This document shows, one piece after another, positions 8,994-17,804 of a stretch of DNA of 64,000 nt (positions within the stretch are counted from its first letter, which is position 1; each line of letters starts with the position of its first letter). The DNA is from CAYWOS01 sp964459985. GTDB taxonomy: Bacteria > Bacillota > Clostridia > Christensenellales > Aristaeellaceae. The DNA lies in assembly GCA_964459985.1 (NCBI GenBank), contig CAYWOS010000004.1, forward strand, positions 47,807 through 111,806, given 5' to 3'. Position numbers and translations under genes: made by a program. The notes beneath the pieces are model-generated. The model was given only the letters and a program-made list of their open reading frames with translations, had not been told where the DNA came from and did not search any database.

Positions 8994-9932
8994 ATGGAAA
9001 ACGTCCTGTTTTCGGCGTCGGTCGTGCTGCCGCTCCTTTTGATCATGGCGGGCGGCGTGCTGTCGCGCAAAATCGGGCTGGTGGACGCGGATTTCGTCTC
9101 GAAAGGCGATAACCTGGTTTTTCGCGTATTTTTACCCGTCTCGTTATGCCATAATATCTTGTCCACCCCGCGCGACGCCGCGTTCGACGCCGGCGCGTTT
9201 CTGTACGTCGGGCTCGGCACGCTCGCCGTTTTTCTGGCGCTTTTCCTCGTCATTCCCCGGATCGAGCGCGATCGGAGCAAAATTGGCGTGCTGATCCAGT
9301 GTATCGGGCGCAGCAATTACGCCTACTTCGGCCTGCCGCTCGTCGCCATGCTGTTCCCGGGGCGGGATGTGTCGCTTGCCGGCATGCTCGTTGCCTGCGT
9401 CGTGCCGATCTACAACGTGATGTCGGTGATCGCGCTGCAAACGTACGGTCAGGGCGGATGCTCGGTGAAGCGGCTTCTCCTCGGCGTTGCCAAGAACCCG
9501 CTCATCATCGCCACGCTGCTCGGGCTCGCCGTGTGGCTGTCCGGCTGGACGCCGCCCGGTTTCGCGATGAAAACGCTGTCGATGGCGGGCGCGGCGGCGT
9601 CGCCGACGGCGCTGTTTTTCCTTGGCGCGGGCATGAATTTTTCGGTCATGCGCCGCAGCGCGCGCGCGGTCGCGCTGGGCACGGTCGGGCGGCTGATCGT
9701 CTGTCCCGCCGTCATGCTGGCGATCGGCGCGGCGCTGGGCTTCCGCGGCGTGGCGCTTGGCTGCGCGCTGATCGCGTTCGGCTCGCCCACCGCCGTGAGC
9801 GGCTATCCGATGGCGAAGCAGCTCGGCGGCGACGGCGAACTGGCCGGCGCGCTGGTCGTCAGCACGACGCTGTTTTCGGCGCTGTCCACCTTCCTGATCA
9901 TCCTCGCGCTTAAAACGCTTTCCTTGATCTGA
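8994..9932 (+). CDS. AEC-family permease (auxin efflux carrier type)
   Basis: 312 residues with about ten hydrophobic segments. The arrangement (LLIMAGGVLSRKIGLV near the N-terminus, the central IGRSNYAYFGLPL with its conserved Asn, and the C-terminal GSPTAVSGYPMAKQL motif) is that of the AEC transporter family, which moves organic acids such as malate in bacteria. AAGGAG at 8983-8988 precedes the ATG. It follows gatB by 9 nt and is likely in the same transcript. The substrate cannot be inferred. Confidence 0.85.
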   Translation: MENVLFSASVVLPLLLIMAGGVLSRKIGLVDADFVSKGDNLVFRVFLPVSLCHNILSTPRDAAFDAGAFLYVGLGTLAVFLALFLVIPRIERDRSKIGVLIQCIGRSNYAYFGLPLVAMLFPGRDVSLAGMLVACVVPIYNVMSVIALQTYGQGGCSVKRLLLGVAKNPLIIATLLGLAVWLSGWTPPGFAMKTLSMAGAAASPTALFFLGAGMNFSVMRRSARAVALGTVGRLIVCPAVMLAIGAALGFRGVALGCALIAFGSPTAVSGYPMAKQLGGDGELAGALVVSTTLFSALSTFLIILALKTLSLI

Positions 9933-9945
9933 ACGGAGGGAGACC

Positions 9946-11124
9946 ATGAAACAGGAAAAGAACTCGCTGCACTGGTTCGGCGAAACGCGGCTCGTCCGCC
10001 CCATCCTGCTGGCCGCGCTGCTGGCGCTGATCGTGGTGTATTTCGAGCGCGCGCTGTTCATTTTCAACGCGTTTCTGATCATCGTCAAGCCGCTCGTTTT
10101 CGGCGCGGCGATCGCGTACGCGCTGAACGTCGTGATCAAATCGCTCGAAAAGATCGTCTTTCCCAAGACGAAGATCAAATGGCTCCAAAAGAGCCGCCGG
10201 GGGCTTTGCATCGCGCTGTCGATCCTGCTGGCGGCGGCGCTGATTTTCCTGCTCGTGCAGATGGTGCTGCCCGGGCTGTCCGAGGCGATCACGCTCATCA
10301 CGCGCGAATCGCCCGTTTATCTCGAGCAGCTCAAGCAATGGGCGCGCGGCGAGGAGCAGTTGTACCCCGCGATCAGGGATCAGATCGAAAACATTTCCAT
10401 CGACTGGACGCAGGTGCTCGAAGGCGTGACCAAGTGGGCGTCGGGCGGCGTGGGCGGCGTGCTGTCCTCGACGGTCAGCATTATCGGCTCGGTATCGAGC
10501 GGTATTTTTGATCTGTTCATGTCGATCATATTCGCGCTGTTCCTTCTGATCGGCCGGGATCAGCTCAAGCGCTGGCACGACCGCGCGCTGCGCGCGTGCT
10601 TCCGGCAAAACGGCGTCCGCCGGATCGACCATTTCTTTTCGACCGCCAACCGCTGCTTTTCGGGCTATCTGACGGGCCAGTGCGTCGTGGCGCTCATACT
10701 CGGCGCGGCGTGCGTGCTGGGCATGCTGCTCTTCGGGATGCCCTACGCCACCGTCGTGGGCGCGATCAGCTGCGTCACATCGTTCATCCCCATCATCGGC
10801 GGCTATATCGGCGCGATCGTCGGCGCCTTCCTCGTGTTCACCGTCAGCGCCAATCAGTCGCTCATTTTCCTGATCTTCATCATTATTTTGCAGCAGCTTG
10901 TCGGCAATATCCTGTATCCCAAACTGGTGGGCACGTCCATCGGCCTGCCCTCGGTCTGGGTGCTGGCGGCGGTCATTATCGGCGGCGGCATCGCGGGCAT
11001 CTGGGGCATGATCATCGCCGTGCCGCTCACCGCGACGCTGTACCAGCTTGTCAACGAACGCATCGACAGCGAGCTGGAGGCGCAGAAAACAGACGCCCTG
11101 CCGGACGGGACGAAGGACGGTTAA
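9946..11124 (+). CDS. AI-2E family (PerM-like) membrane protein
   Basis: 392 residues. There are N-terminal paired membrane segments, a soluble middle region (about residues 110-170), and a C-terminal group of segments with the family signature PIIGGYIGAIVGAF and SVWVLAAVIIGGGIAGIWGMIIAVPLTA. Family members have been linked to AI-2 export or ion antiport, but function here is unknown. GGAGGGAG precedes the start. Its TAA (11122-11124) overlaps the stop of the converging noc-like gene, the two sharing the palindrome TTAA. Confidence 0.85.
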   Translation: MKQEKNSLHWFGETRLVRPILLAALLALIVVYFERALFIFNAFLIIVKPLVFGAAIAYALNVVIKSLEKIVFPKTKIKWLQKSRRGLCIALSILLAAALIFLLVQMVLPGLSEAITLITRESPVYLEQLKQWARGEEQLYPAIRDQIENISIDWTQVLEGVTKWASGGVGGVLSSTVSIIGSVSSGIFDLFMSIIFALFLLIGRDQLKRWHDRALRACFRQNGVRRIDHFFSTANRCFSGYLTGQCVVALILGAACVLGMLLFGMPYATVVGAISCVTSFIPIIGGYIGAIVGAFLVFTVSANQSLIFLIFIIILQQLVGNILYPKLVGTSIGLPSVWVLAAVIIGGGIAGIWGMIIAVPLTATLYQLVNERIDSELEAQKTDALPDGTKDG

Positions 11125-11945
11125 GCCCCTTCCCCGCGCTGCGCGGCGCCCATGCGGATCACGATTTCGACGACGCCGCCCGATTCCTTGGTGTCGATGG
11201 AGGCGGCGAGCCCGGTATCGTTCATTTGGCGCACGACATCCTTGACGGCGTTCAGATACAGCCGGTAATCAAATACGCGCGATATCACGCGGCGCTTGGC
11301 GCGCGGCATTTCGGGCAGGCGATCGGCGGCGCGCGCGACCAGCCCCTCGGCTTCGCGCACCGTGAGGTTTTTTGCGGCGCAGAGCTTGGCGATGCGCGCC
11401 CGCGCGGCGTCCGAGTTGAGCGGCAGCAGCGCGCGCGCGTGGCGCTCGGACAGCCCGTTCTCGCGGATGAAATCGCGCAGCTCGACGGGCAGTTTGAGCA
11501 GGCGCAGGCGATTGGAGACATAGGATACGCTGCGCCCGAGCCTATGCGCGAGCGCCTCGTGGGTCAGCCCGCCCTCGATCAGCGCGGCGAACGCCTCGGC
11601 TTCCTCGAGATAATGCAGCTCCTCGCGCTGGAGGTTTTCCACCAGCGCCAGCAGCGCGCTTTCGTCGCCGTCCGCCGGCATCACCAGCGCGTCGATCTCG
11701 GGCAGGGCGAGCATCCGGCACGCGCGCAGCCGCCTTTCGCCCATGATCAATTCGTATCCGTTCGCTGTTTCGCGCACCGTGACGGGCTGCAGCAACCCGT
11801 GCTGACGAATGGAGGCGGCGAGCGCGAGCAGCGCGTGCTCGTCGAACATGCGCCGGGGCTGGCGCGGATTGGGCGCGATCAGATCGACGGGCAGCCGGAC
11901 CGCGCGCCGCTGGCCGTCCTTTTTCCATTGCTCCGCCACGCTCAT
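11121..11945 (-). CDS. noc: ParB/Noc-family DNA-binding protein
   Basis: 274 residues. The N-terminal ParB domain has NPRQPRR, SIRQHGLLQPV and the CTP-binding GERRLRA box; then ENLQREELHYLEEAEAF and a helix-turn-helix (LTHEALAHRLGRSVSYVSNRLRLLKLP, about residues 135-160). ParB proteins are CTP-dependent DNA clamps; the Noc branch acts as a nucleoid-occlusion factor. The place downstream of rsmG is the usual one for noc. A terminator separates it from rsmG, and a weak TATAAC -10 lies near 11957. A chromosomal ParB (spo0J) is an alternative because no parA is visible. Confidence 0.8.
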   Translation of the reverse strand: MSVAEQWKKDGQRRAVRLPVDLIAPNPRQPRRMFDEHALLALAASIRQHGLLQPVTVRETANGYELIMGERRLRACRMLALPEIDALVMPADGDESALLALVENLQREELHYLEEAEAFAALIEGGLTHEALAHRLGRSVSYVSNRLRLLKLPVELRDFIRENGLSERHARALLPLNSDAARARIAKLCAAKNLTVREAEGLVARAADRLPEMPRAKRRVISRVFDYRLYLNAVKDVVRQMNDTGLAASIDTKESGGVVEIVIRMGAAQRGEGA

Positions 11946-12059
11946 AAAACGCCTCCCGTTATATCAAAACTTATCGTGGAACGCGGACGCGCCCGCGCGC
12001 GCCTCCCCCAGACGACAGGCGAACGCGCCCGCGCTCCGTCCTTCTTTTTCGGCGGGCAG

Positions 12060-12087
12060 AAAAAACCTCCTGCCGGCCGGCGGGAGG
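12060..12087 (-). terminator. Intrinsic terminator after rsmG
   Basis: On the minus strand a GC-rich inverted repeat (arms about 12066-12076 and 12077-12087, centred on GCCGGC) is followed by six T (12060-12065). It ends the comEC-holA-rsmG transcript and separates noc. The rest of 11946-12123 holds no gene. Confidence 0.8.
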
Positions 12088-12123
12088 AAGCGTTCGACGA
12101 AAAAGGCGGATTCGACGGCGAAA

Positions 12124-12828
12124 TCAGTCGATTCCGAGCGGTTTTTTGGCGGGCACGCCGTTTTTGCGCGGATATTGGGGAAGGGTTTTCCTGATCTTTT
12201 TGAAAACGGCGAGCACGTGCGCGTTGTCGCCCGGCATGTCAAGGATGCCGTCCTGCGCGCCGCCGAGCGCCGCCGCCGCGCGTCTTGCGGCGGGCAGCTC
12301 GCCCTGCAGGGCGGGGCCTTTCCACATGAGCGCGCGCCCGCCGACGCGGACGAAGGGCAAAAGATACTCGCACAGCACGTTGGCCGGCGCGACGGCGCGC
12401 GCGGCGGCAAAATCAAAGGATTCCCGGAGGCCCGCGTCGCGCGCGGCAAGCTCGGCGCGGCCGCAGAGCACGCGCGCGTTGCCGATTTTGAGCTGTTCGA
12501 CGACGAATCGGAGGAATTTGCAGCGTTTTTCCTGCGCGTCGAGCAGCGTGACGGTCAGATCGGGGCGCGCGGCGGCGAGCGCCAGCCCGGGAAAGCCCGC
12601 GCCCGTGCCCACGTCGATGAGCGACGCGCCCTCGCCGATCAGGGGGGTCGCAAGCGGCGCGAGCGAATCGAGGAAGTGCCGCGCCGCCATGTCCTCCTCG
12701 GATACCGACGTCAGATCCATCCGCGTATTCCAGTCGATCAGGATTTCGCGGTATGCCTCGAGCCTGCGCGCCGCGTCGGGCGTCACGGCGACGCCGTTTT
12801 CCGAAAGGAGATCCTTGAGCGATATCAT
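12124..12828 (-). CDS. rsmG: 16S rRNA (guanine-527-N7)-methyltransferase
   Basis: 234 residues. It methylates G527 of 16S rRNA with S-adenosylmethionine. The SAM-binding segment LIDVGTGAGFPGLALA is clear, followed by LLDAQEKRCKFL and the central DFAAARAVAP segment. Length is normal for GidB/RsmG. The ATG overlaps the holA stop as ATGA (12825-12828). An in-frame GGAG lies just upstream on the minus strand (in GGAGGCGACGGC). Confidence 0.93.
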   Translation of the reverse strand: MISLKDLLSENGVAVTPDAARRLEAYREILIDWNTRMDLTSVSEEDMAARHFLDSLAPLATPLIGEGASLIDVGTGAGFPGLALAAARPDLTVTLLDAQEKRCKFLRFVVEQLKIGNARVLCGRAELAARDAGLRESFDFAAARAVAPANVLCEYLLPFVRVGGRALMWKGPALQGELPAARRAAAALGGAQDGILDMPGDNAHVLAVFKKIRKTLPQYPRKNGVPAKKPLGID

Positions 12829-13856
12829 GCCGTCGCCTCCTTCAGCGAAAGGATGCGCAGCATGACGTTTTCAATCGAGCCGTTCTCGGGCAGCGCGCCC
12901 GATTTGACGCCGTACTCGGTATCGACGCACCACGCCTCCATTTGTTTCAGCTCCTCGTGCGAATAACGTCCCGCCGAGGCGAGCGTGCGCTGCACCGCGA
13001 AGGGCGGCGCGCCGATCGCCGCGGCGATCGCGTCGCGCGGCGCGCGCGCGTCGGCGAGCCATTTGGCGTAGGCCATCTGCCGTATCTGTCTGGACAGGAG
13101 CGACAACAGCATCAGGCGGTTTTCGCCGTCGCGCAGAAGCGCCGTCAGCATGTTGAGCGCGCGCGCGCCCTCGCCGTCCAGCAGCGCGGCGGAGAGATCA
13201 AATACTTTGTACTCGGTCGTTTTGACGGCGATCGCCTCGATATCGCCTTTCTCGATCTGCCCGCGCCCACCCGCGTAGGCGGTCAGCTTGCCGATCTCGT
13301 TATTGAGCAGCGTCAAATCGCGCCCGGCGGCGAACCAGAGCGCCTGACAGGTCGCCTGATCGATCTTTTTGCCGTCGCGCGCGAACTGCTTGGCGATCCA
13401 CACGGTCAGCTCCCTGTCGTCCGGCGCGTCGAAGGACACGACGACCGCCTGTTTTTTGAGCGCGGCGTACAGCTTTTTCCGCCCGTCCGCCTTGCCGCGC
13501 ACGTAAAAGATGATCACCGTCGTGTCCGGCGTGTGGCCGAGGTAATCGGTCAGGCGTCTGACGCTCGCTTCCTCGTCGTATTTCTTCGCGCGCCCGGGCA
13601 GCAGCATAGCGCTGTCGCGCGCCACGACCAGCCGCCTGTCCGCCATGAACGGCAGCGTTTCGGCGGCGGCGATCAGCTCGTCCGCGCCGGGATCGGACAG
13701 GCGCGCGTCGTTCATCGCCTTGAAATCGCCCGGCACGACCGCTTGGGCGACGGCGTTCAGCGCGGCGCGCTTGATGTATTCTTCCTCGCCCTCGAACAGA
13801 TAGCAGGGCGCGAAGACGCCCCGTTTGATCGCGGCGAACAGCTCGGTGTGCTTCAC
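12825..13856 (-). CDS. holA: DNA polymerase III delta subunit
   Basis: 343 residues. HolA is the wrench subunit of the clamp loader that opens the beta ring. N-terminal CYLFEGEEEYIKRAAL and the middle LPFMADRRLVVARD and VIIFYVRG segments are typical, with the three-domain length expected. In Bacillota it regularly follows comEC, as here (13-nt gap). The start is preceded by AAGGAGG (13859-13865 on the minus strand). Confidence 0.92.
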   Translation of the reverse strand: MKHTELFAAIKRGVFAPCYLFEGEEEYIKRAALNAVAQAVVPGDFKAMNDARLSDPGADELIAAAETLPFMADRRLVVARDSAMLLPGRAKKYDEEASVRRLTDYLGHTPDTTVIIFYVRGKADGRKKLYAALKKQAVVVSFDAPDDRELTVWIAKQFARDGKKIDQATCQALWFAAGRDLTLLNNEIGKLTAYAGGRGQIEKGDIEAIAVKTTEYKVFDLSAALLDGEGARALNMLTALLRDGENRLMLLSLLSRQIRQMAYAKWLADARAPRDAIAAAIGAPPFAVQRTLASAGRYSHEELKQMEAWCVDTEYGVKSGALPENGSIENVMLRILSLKEATA

Positions 13857-13869
13857 GAATGCCTCCTTG

Positions 13870-16185
13870 TCATGGGTCGCGCGCGGCGAGAAAGGGCGCG
13901 ACCGTCGCGCCGCGCGCGGTGAACGTAATCGTCAGCGCGCCCGACACATCCGTACGATACCATGAAGGCACGGCGCGGTCAAGCCTTTCGATCAGCTTGG
14001 GCGAGGGCAGCGCGGCGTTTGCCGGGCCGCAGCTCACGATGGCGGCGGCGGGCGCGACGGCGGCGAGGAACTTTTCACCCGTCGATCCCGCGCTGCCGTG
14101 ATGCGCGACCTTGAGGATGTCGGCGGGCACGGCGACATAGTCCTCGTATATGCCCGACGTGTCGCTCATGAGCAGCATTCTCGTACCGCTCGTTTCCAAT
14201 AGAAAGGCGGCGGCGTACAGATTGGCGTCGGCGCCCGCGCGGGTTTTCGCGGCGTCGGGAAAGAGCGCGGTGAGCGCCGCGCGCGGCGTTTCGACGACGT
14301 CGCCCGCCGTATAGCGTCCGATCGGGACGCCGGCGCGTTCGATTTCATCGAGCAGCGCGAGGCATTCGGGATCGGCAAGCGTTTCCTCGGCGCGCGCGGG
14401 CAGCAGCACGCGCCCGACGCGCACGCCCGCCGCGATCAGATCGCGCAGGCCCATGCAGTGATCGTTATGCAGGTGCGACAGGATCACCGTATCGGCGTTC
14501 AGTCCCGTCGAAAGCAGGAAATCCGCGATATCGCCGCCGTTTTGCGCCGCGTCGAACAGCACCGTTTCGCGCCCGTCGACGAGCAGCGCGGCGTCCTGCT
14601 GCGACACCGAAAACTGGATGTACGTCACCTCGCGGCGAACCGACGCGATATCGACGGTCAACGCGAGCAGCGCGAGCGCCAGACACGCGAGCGCCCGGCG
14701 TTTTGCCGTCCACAGGAGATACCCCGAGAGCGCCAGCGCGGCGACGAACGCCAGCGCGAACCACGCCGCGTTCGGCGCGGGGACGATCAGCGAGGCGAAG
14801 GGCAATCCGGCGCTTACCCGCGCGATCTCCGTCATGCCGCCGGTCAGCGCGATCGCGGGGAGCGCGATCAGCCGCCCCGCCGGCAGCCACAGCGCGCCGA
14901 CGGCGAGCGACAGCGCGTACAGCATCAGAAGCGGCATGAGCAGCGCGCACACGACCGGCGAGGCGATCAGGCCGATCGGCGAAAACCGGTGGAACAGCGC
15001 CGCGACGGGCAGCGCGGTCGAATAGACGGCGGCGGCCGTCGCCGCGATCGCCCCGCGCGCAGCCCGCCATCGGATGAACGACAAGCGGCGCGTGAAGCGG
15101 CGGGATAAAAGCGCGATGCCCAGCACGGCGGCAAAGGACAACTGAAAGCTCGCCGTGAACAGATCGAGCGGGCGCAAAAGCAGGATCAGCAGGAACGTAG
15201 AGGCGAGCAGCGTCAGGCCGTCGCGCCGCCTTCGGCGAAGCCGGCCGATCTCCGCGAGCAGGAACAAAACGGAGGCGCGCAGGACGGGCGCCGAGAAATT
15301 GAGCAGCGCGCAGTACAGCGCCAGAAAGACCAGCATGACGCAAAAACGCGGCTTGCGCGGCACGCGGAGCGCGCGCAGGACGAGCGTCAGCATCCCGGCG
15401 AGCAGCCCGACGTGCAGCCCCGAGACCGCCAGAATGTGCGTAATGCCGCTTTGCGCGAACTGCTCGGTCACATCCTCGGGCATTTCGTCCCGGACGCCCA
15501 GCAGCAGCGCCTTGGGCAGCGCGGCGTGCTCGCCGTACACGCGCGTGATCAGCGCTTCGAGCGCCTGCCGCGCGCGCAGCGCCGCGCCCGTAAAATTCAG
15601 GCGCTCAAGCCCCGTTTCGCGCAGGTTTTTGCATCCGCTCGCGCCCGAGCGGACGCCCTGCGCGAGCAGGTACATCCTGAAATCAAAGCCGTGGGGATTC
15701 ATTTGCGGCGAGGGCGCGTACAGCCGTCCCGAAAACGCGATTTGACGTCCGTCGGTCAGGAGGATCATTTCCCCGTCGTCCGGCGTGAACGACCAGTAGA
15801 GCCTGCCGATCCGATACGCTTTGCCGTTCTCGTCCGTCAGTTCGACGTCCGTCAGCATGACGGCGCGGCGGCCGCCGCTCGTCAGCCGCTCCTCGCCCGA
15901 AACATAGCCCGTGATGTCATAAGCGCCCTCGGGCGGCGCGTTTGGCGCAAGCAGCGCGCCCGCGTACACAAGCCCGGCGCAAAAAAACGCCGCCGACAGC
16001 GCGTAGACGCGGCGGCGGTCATATCGGAAAACGACAAGGAAGATCAGCGCGGCGGCAAGCCCGAGCGCGCCGTAGAGCGGGCGGAACGCCATGAACCGCG
16101 CCGACAGAATCCCCGCGCCGTAGGCGGCGGCGACGCAGACGAGCGGACGCCTCGCCGAGAAGGGCGGATACGCGCGCGCCGCCAT
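13870..16185 (-). CDS. comEC: DNA uptake channel protein ComEC/Rec2
   Basis: 771 residues, the full three-domain form. Residues about 1-190: two to three membrane segments and the DUF4131 OB-like region (VSGEERL..). Residues about 215-490: the competence membrane domain (ILAVSGLHVGLLAGML). Residues about 520-750: an MBL-fold domain with SHLHNDHCMGL and HHGSAGST. ComEC takes single-stranded DNA across the membrane during natural transformation; the MBL domain may degrade the second strand. No comEA is next to it; an unrelated MBL hydrolase is directly upstream. Confidence 0.93.
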   Translation of the reverse strand: MAARAYPPFSARRPLVCVAAAYGAGILSARFMAFRPLYGALGLAAALIFLVVFRYDRRRVYALSAAFFCAGLVYAGALLAPNAPPEGAYDITGYVSGEERLTSGGRRAVMLTDVELTDENGKAYRIGRLYWSFTPDDGEMILLTDGRQIAFSGRLYAPSPQMNPHGFDFRMYLLAQGVRSGASGCKNLRETGLERLNFTGAALRARQALEALITRVYGEHAALPKALLLGVRDEMPEDVTEQFAQSGITHILAVSGLHVGLLAGMLTLVLRALRVPRKPRFCVMLVFLALYCALLNFSAPVLRASVLFLLAEIGRLRRRRRDGLTLLASTFLLILLLRPLDLFTASFQLSFAAVLGIALLSRRFTRRLSFIRWRAARGAIAATAAAVYSTALPVAALFHRFSPIGLIASPVVCALLMPLLMLYALSLAVGALWLPAGRLIALPAIALTGGMTEIARVSAGLPFASLIVPAPNAAWFALAFVAALALSGYLLWTAKRRALACLALALLALTVDIASVRREVTYIQFSVSQQDAALLVDGRETVLFDAAQNGGDIADFLLSTGLNADTVILSHLHNDHCMGLRDLIAAGVRVGRVLLPARAEETLADPECLALLDEIERAGVPIGRYTAGDVVETPRAALTALFPDAAKTRAGADANLYAAAFLLETSGTRMLLMSDTSGIYEDYVAVPADILKVAHHGSAGSTGEKFLAAVAPAAAIVSCGPANAALPSPKLIERLDRAVPSWYRTDVSGALTITFTARGATVAPFLAARDP

Positions 16186-16186
16186 G

Positions 16187-16897
16187 CTAAACCGTCAAAA
16201 CCTGCCCGGGCGCGGCAAGGAGCGCGCCGGCGAACGCCTCGCGCGCCTCCGCCAGCAGGACGCCGGGCGCGTTTTCGGGGATCAGGTGCGTCACGATCAG
16301 CCGCCCGACCCCGGCCCGCGCCGCCAGCTCGCCCGCGTGACGCGCGCTCATGTGCGGGGCGGCGTCCGTCCACTGCGCACTCGTCAGCGCGCCGTCCGCG
16401 ACAAGGAGATCGGCGCTTTCGCAGAAGGCGTCGAGCGGCGCAAAAACGTTGGTATCGCCGGTATAGACGAGCGTTTTGCCGTCCGCGGCGATCCTGACGG
16501 CGTTCGCGGGCACGGGATGGCGCACGGGCAGGCATTCGACGCGCGCGCCCGCAAGCTCGCGCAGTTCCTCGAGCGGCCGCGCGGAGAGCGCGCCGCCTTG
16601 CAGCGTCCGCGCCACGGGCGTGTCCATCGCCGCGCGCGGCAGATACACGGGCAGCGTTTCTCCCATGCGGTCGAGGTAATACTTGAGGGCGTACAGATCG
16701 CTCATGTGATCGTAATGCAGGTGCGAGAGCAGCACGGCGGTCAGCGACGCCGGATCGATCAGCGCGATCAGCTTGCCCAGCACGCCCGCGCCGCAGTCGA
16801 GAAGCGCGTCGCCGCCCGGCAGCGACAAAAGATACCCGCTCGTCGCGCCGTCCGGGCAGGGGTAGGGGCCGTGGCATCCCAGAACGCGAAGAATCAT
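16187..16897 (-). CDS. MBL-fold metallo-hydrolase (RNase Z-like)
   Basis: 236 residues from the ATG at 16897, preceded by AGGGGG on the minus strand. The metal-binding signature is SHLHYDHMSD (HxHxDH), with later ligands in the VRHPVPANA segment, the TGDTN strand and VTHLIP. The layout resembles ribonuclease Z/YhfI-like hydrolases (LGCHGPYP near the N-terminus), but the substrate cannot be told. It lies 10 nt after the WalJ-like gene and 1 nt before comEC. A longer in-frame start exists at 16927 but overlaps the upstream gene and has no ribosome site. Confidence 0.85.
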   Translation of the reverse strand: MILRVLGCHGPYPCPDGATSGYLLSLPGGDALLDCGAGVLGKLIALIDPASLTAVLLSHLHYDHMSDLYALKYYLDRMGETLPVYLPRAAMDTPVARTLQGGALSARPLEELRELAGARVECLPVRHPVPANAVRIAADGKTLVYTGDTNVFAPLDAFCESADLLVADGALTSAQWTDAAPHMSARHAGELAARAGVGRLIVTHLIPENAPGVLLAEAREAFAGALLAAPGQVLTV

Positions 16898-16907
16898 TCG
16901 TTTCCCC

Positions 16908-17708
16908 CTATGCGACGGTGTACACATCGCCCACGCGGTCGCGCCACGACAAATCGACGGCGAGATCGGTTTCGGGCGACACGCCCTGCGATATCAGGTA
17001 ATCGAGCGATGTGTTCAGCGCCAGCTCGGGCGTGTTGTTTTCGCCGCTCAAGTGCCCCAGCACGACGCGGCGCACGCCCGTTTCCATCAGATCGGTCAGC
17101 GCGTGGGCGCAGGCGTCGTTGGACAAATGTCCGTGATTGCTCAAGATGCGCTTTTTGAGCGCGACCGAGTAGCGCGGGTTGCGCAGCAGCATATCGGGAT
17201 CGTGATTGCTTTCCAGCAGCACGATTTCCGTGCCCGCGAGCGCCTTGAGCACGCTTTTTTTCATAAAGCCCATATCGGTCGCCACCGCGACGCTGCGCCC
17301 GCCGCAGTAGGCGCGGTAACCGACGGGATCGGCGGCGTCGTGCGGGATCGAAAAGGGGCGCAGGGCGATATCGCCGATATAGAAATCGCTCTCGCCCTCG
17401 AACACGCGCCTTTGCCACGGCGCGATCTCGCCGATCTTCAGCGCCATGGCGTTCCACGTGCGCTCGTTGGCGTACACCGGCAGGCGATATTTGCGCGCCA
17501 GCACGCCCACGCCCGCGATATGATCGGAGTGCTCGTGCGTGACCACGATGCCGCCGAGCGTTTCGGGCAGCACGCCGATCTCGTGAAGCGCCTCGCATAC
17601 GCGCCGGCCGGGCATTCCGGCGTCAATCAATACGCGCGTGTCGCCCGCGCCGATCAGCATCGCGTTCCCGCTTGATCCCGAAAACAAAGGACAAAAGGTT
17701 ATGGGCAT
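16908..17708 (-). CDS. WalJ/YycJ-like MBL-fold exonuclease
   Basis: 266 residues. Starts with FCPLFSGSSGNAMLI and has THEHSDHIAGVG (HxHxDH), ATDMGFM, ESNHDPDML and LGHLSGENNTPELA, all typical of YycJ/WalJ, an MBL-fold nuclease that in Bacillus belongs to the walRK gene cluster. Here the walRK genes are not adjacent. It is followed closely by another MBL protein and by comEC, whose C-terminal domain is also MBL. Confidence 0.88.
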   Translation of the reverse strand: MPITFCPLFSGSSGNAMLIGAGDTRVLIDAGMPGRRVCEALHEIGVLPETLGGIVVTHEHSDHIAGVGVLARKYRLPVYANERTWNAMALKIGEIAPWQRRVFEGESDFYIGDIALRPFSIPHDAADPVGYRAYCGGRSVAVATDMGFMKKSVLKALAGTEIVLLESNHDPDMLLRNPRYSVALKKRILSNHGHLSNDACAHALTDLMETGVRRVVLGHLSGENNTPELALNTSLDYLISQGVSPETDLAVDLSWRDRVGDVYTVA

Positions 17709-17804
17709 GTTCGGTTGGTTCCTTTCGCGCGGCGTGTCCCGCGCTTATTCATCGGATGATGGCCGGCTGCGCCGCGCCCGGCGGGCGCCGGCGGTTCGCG
17801 GCGT

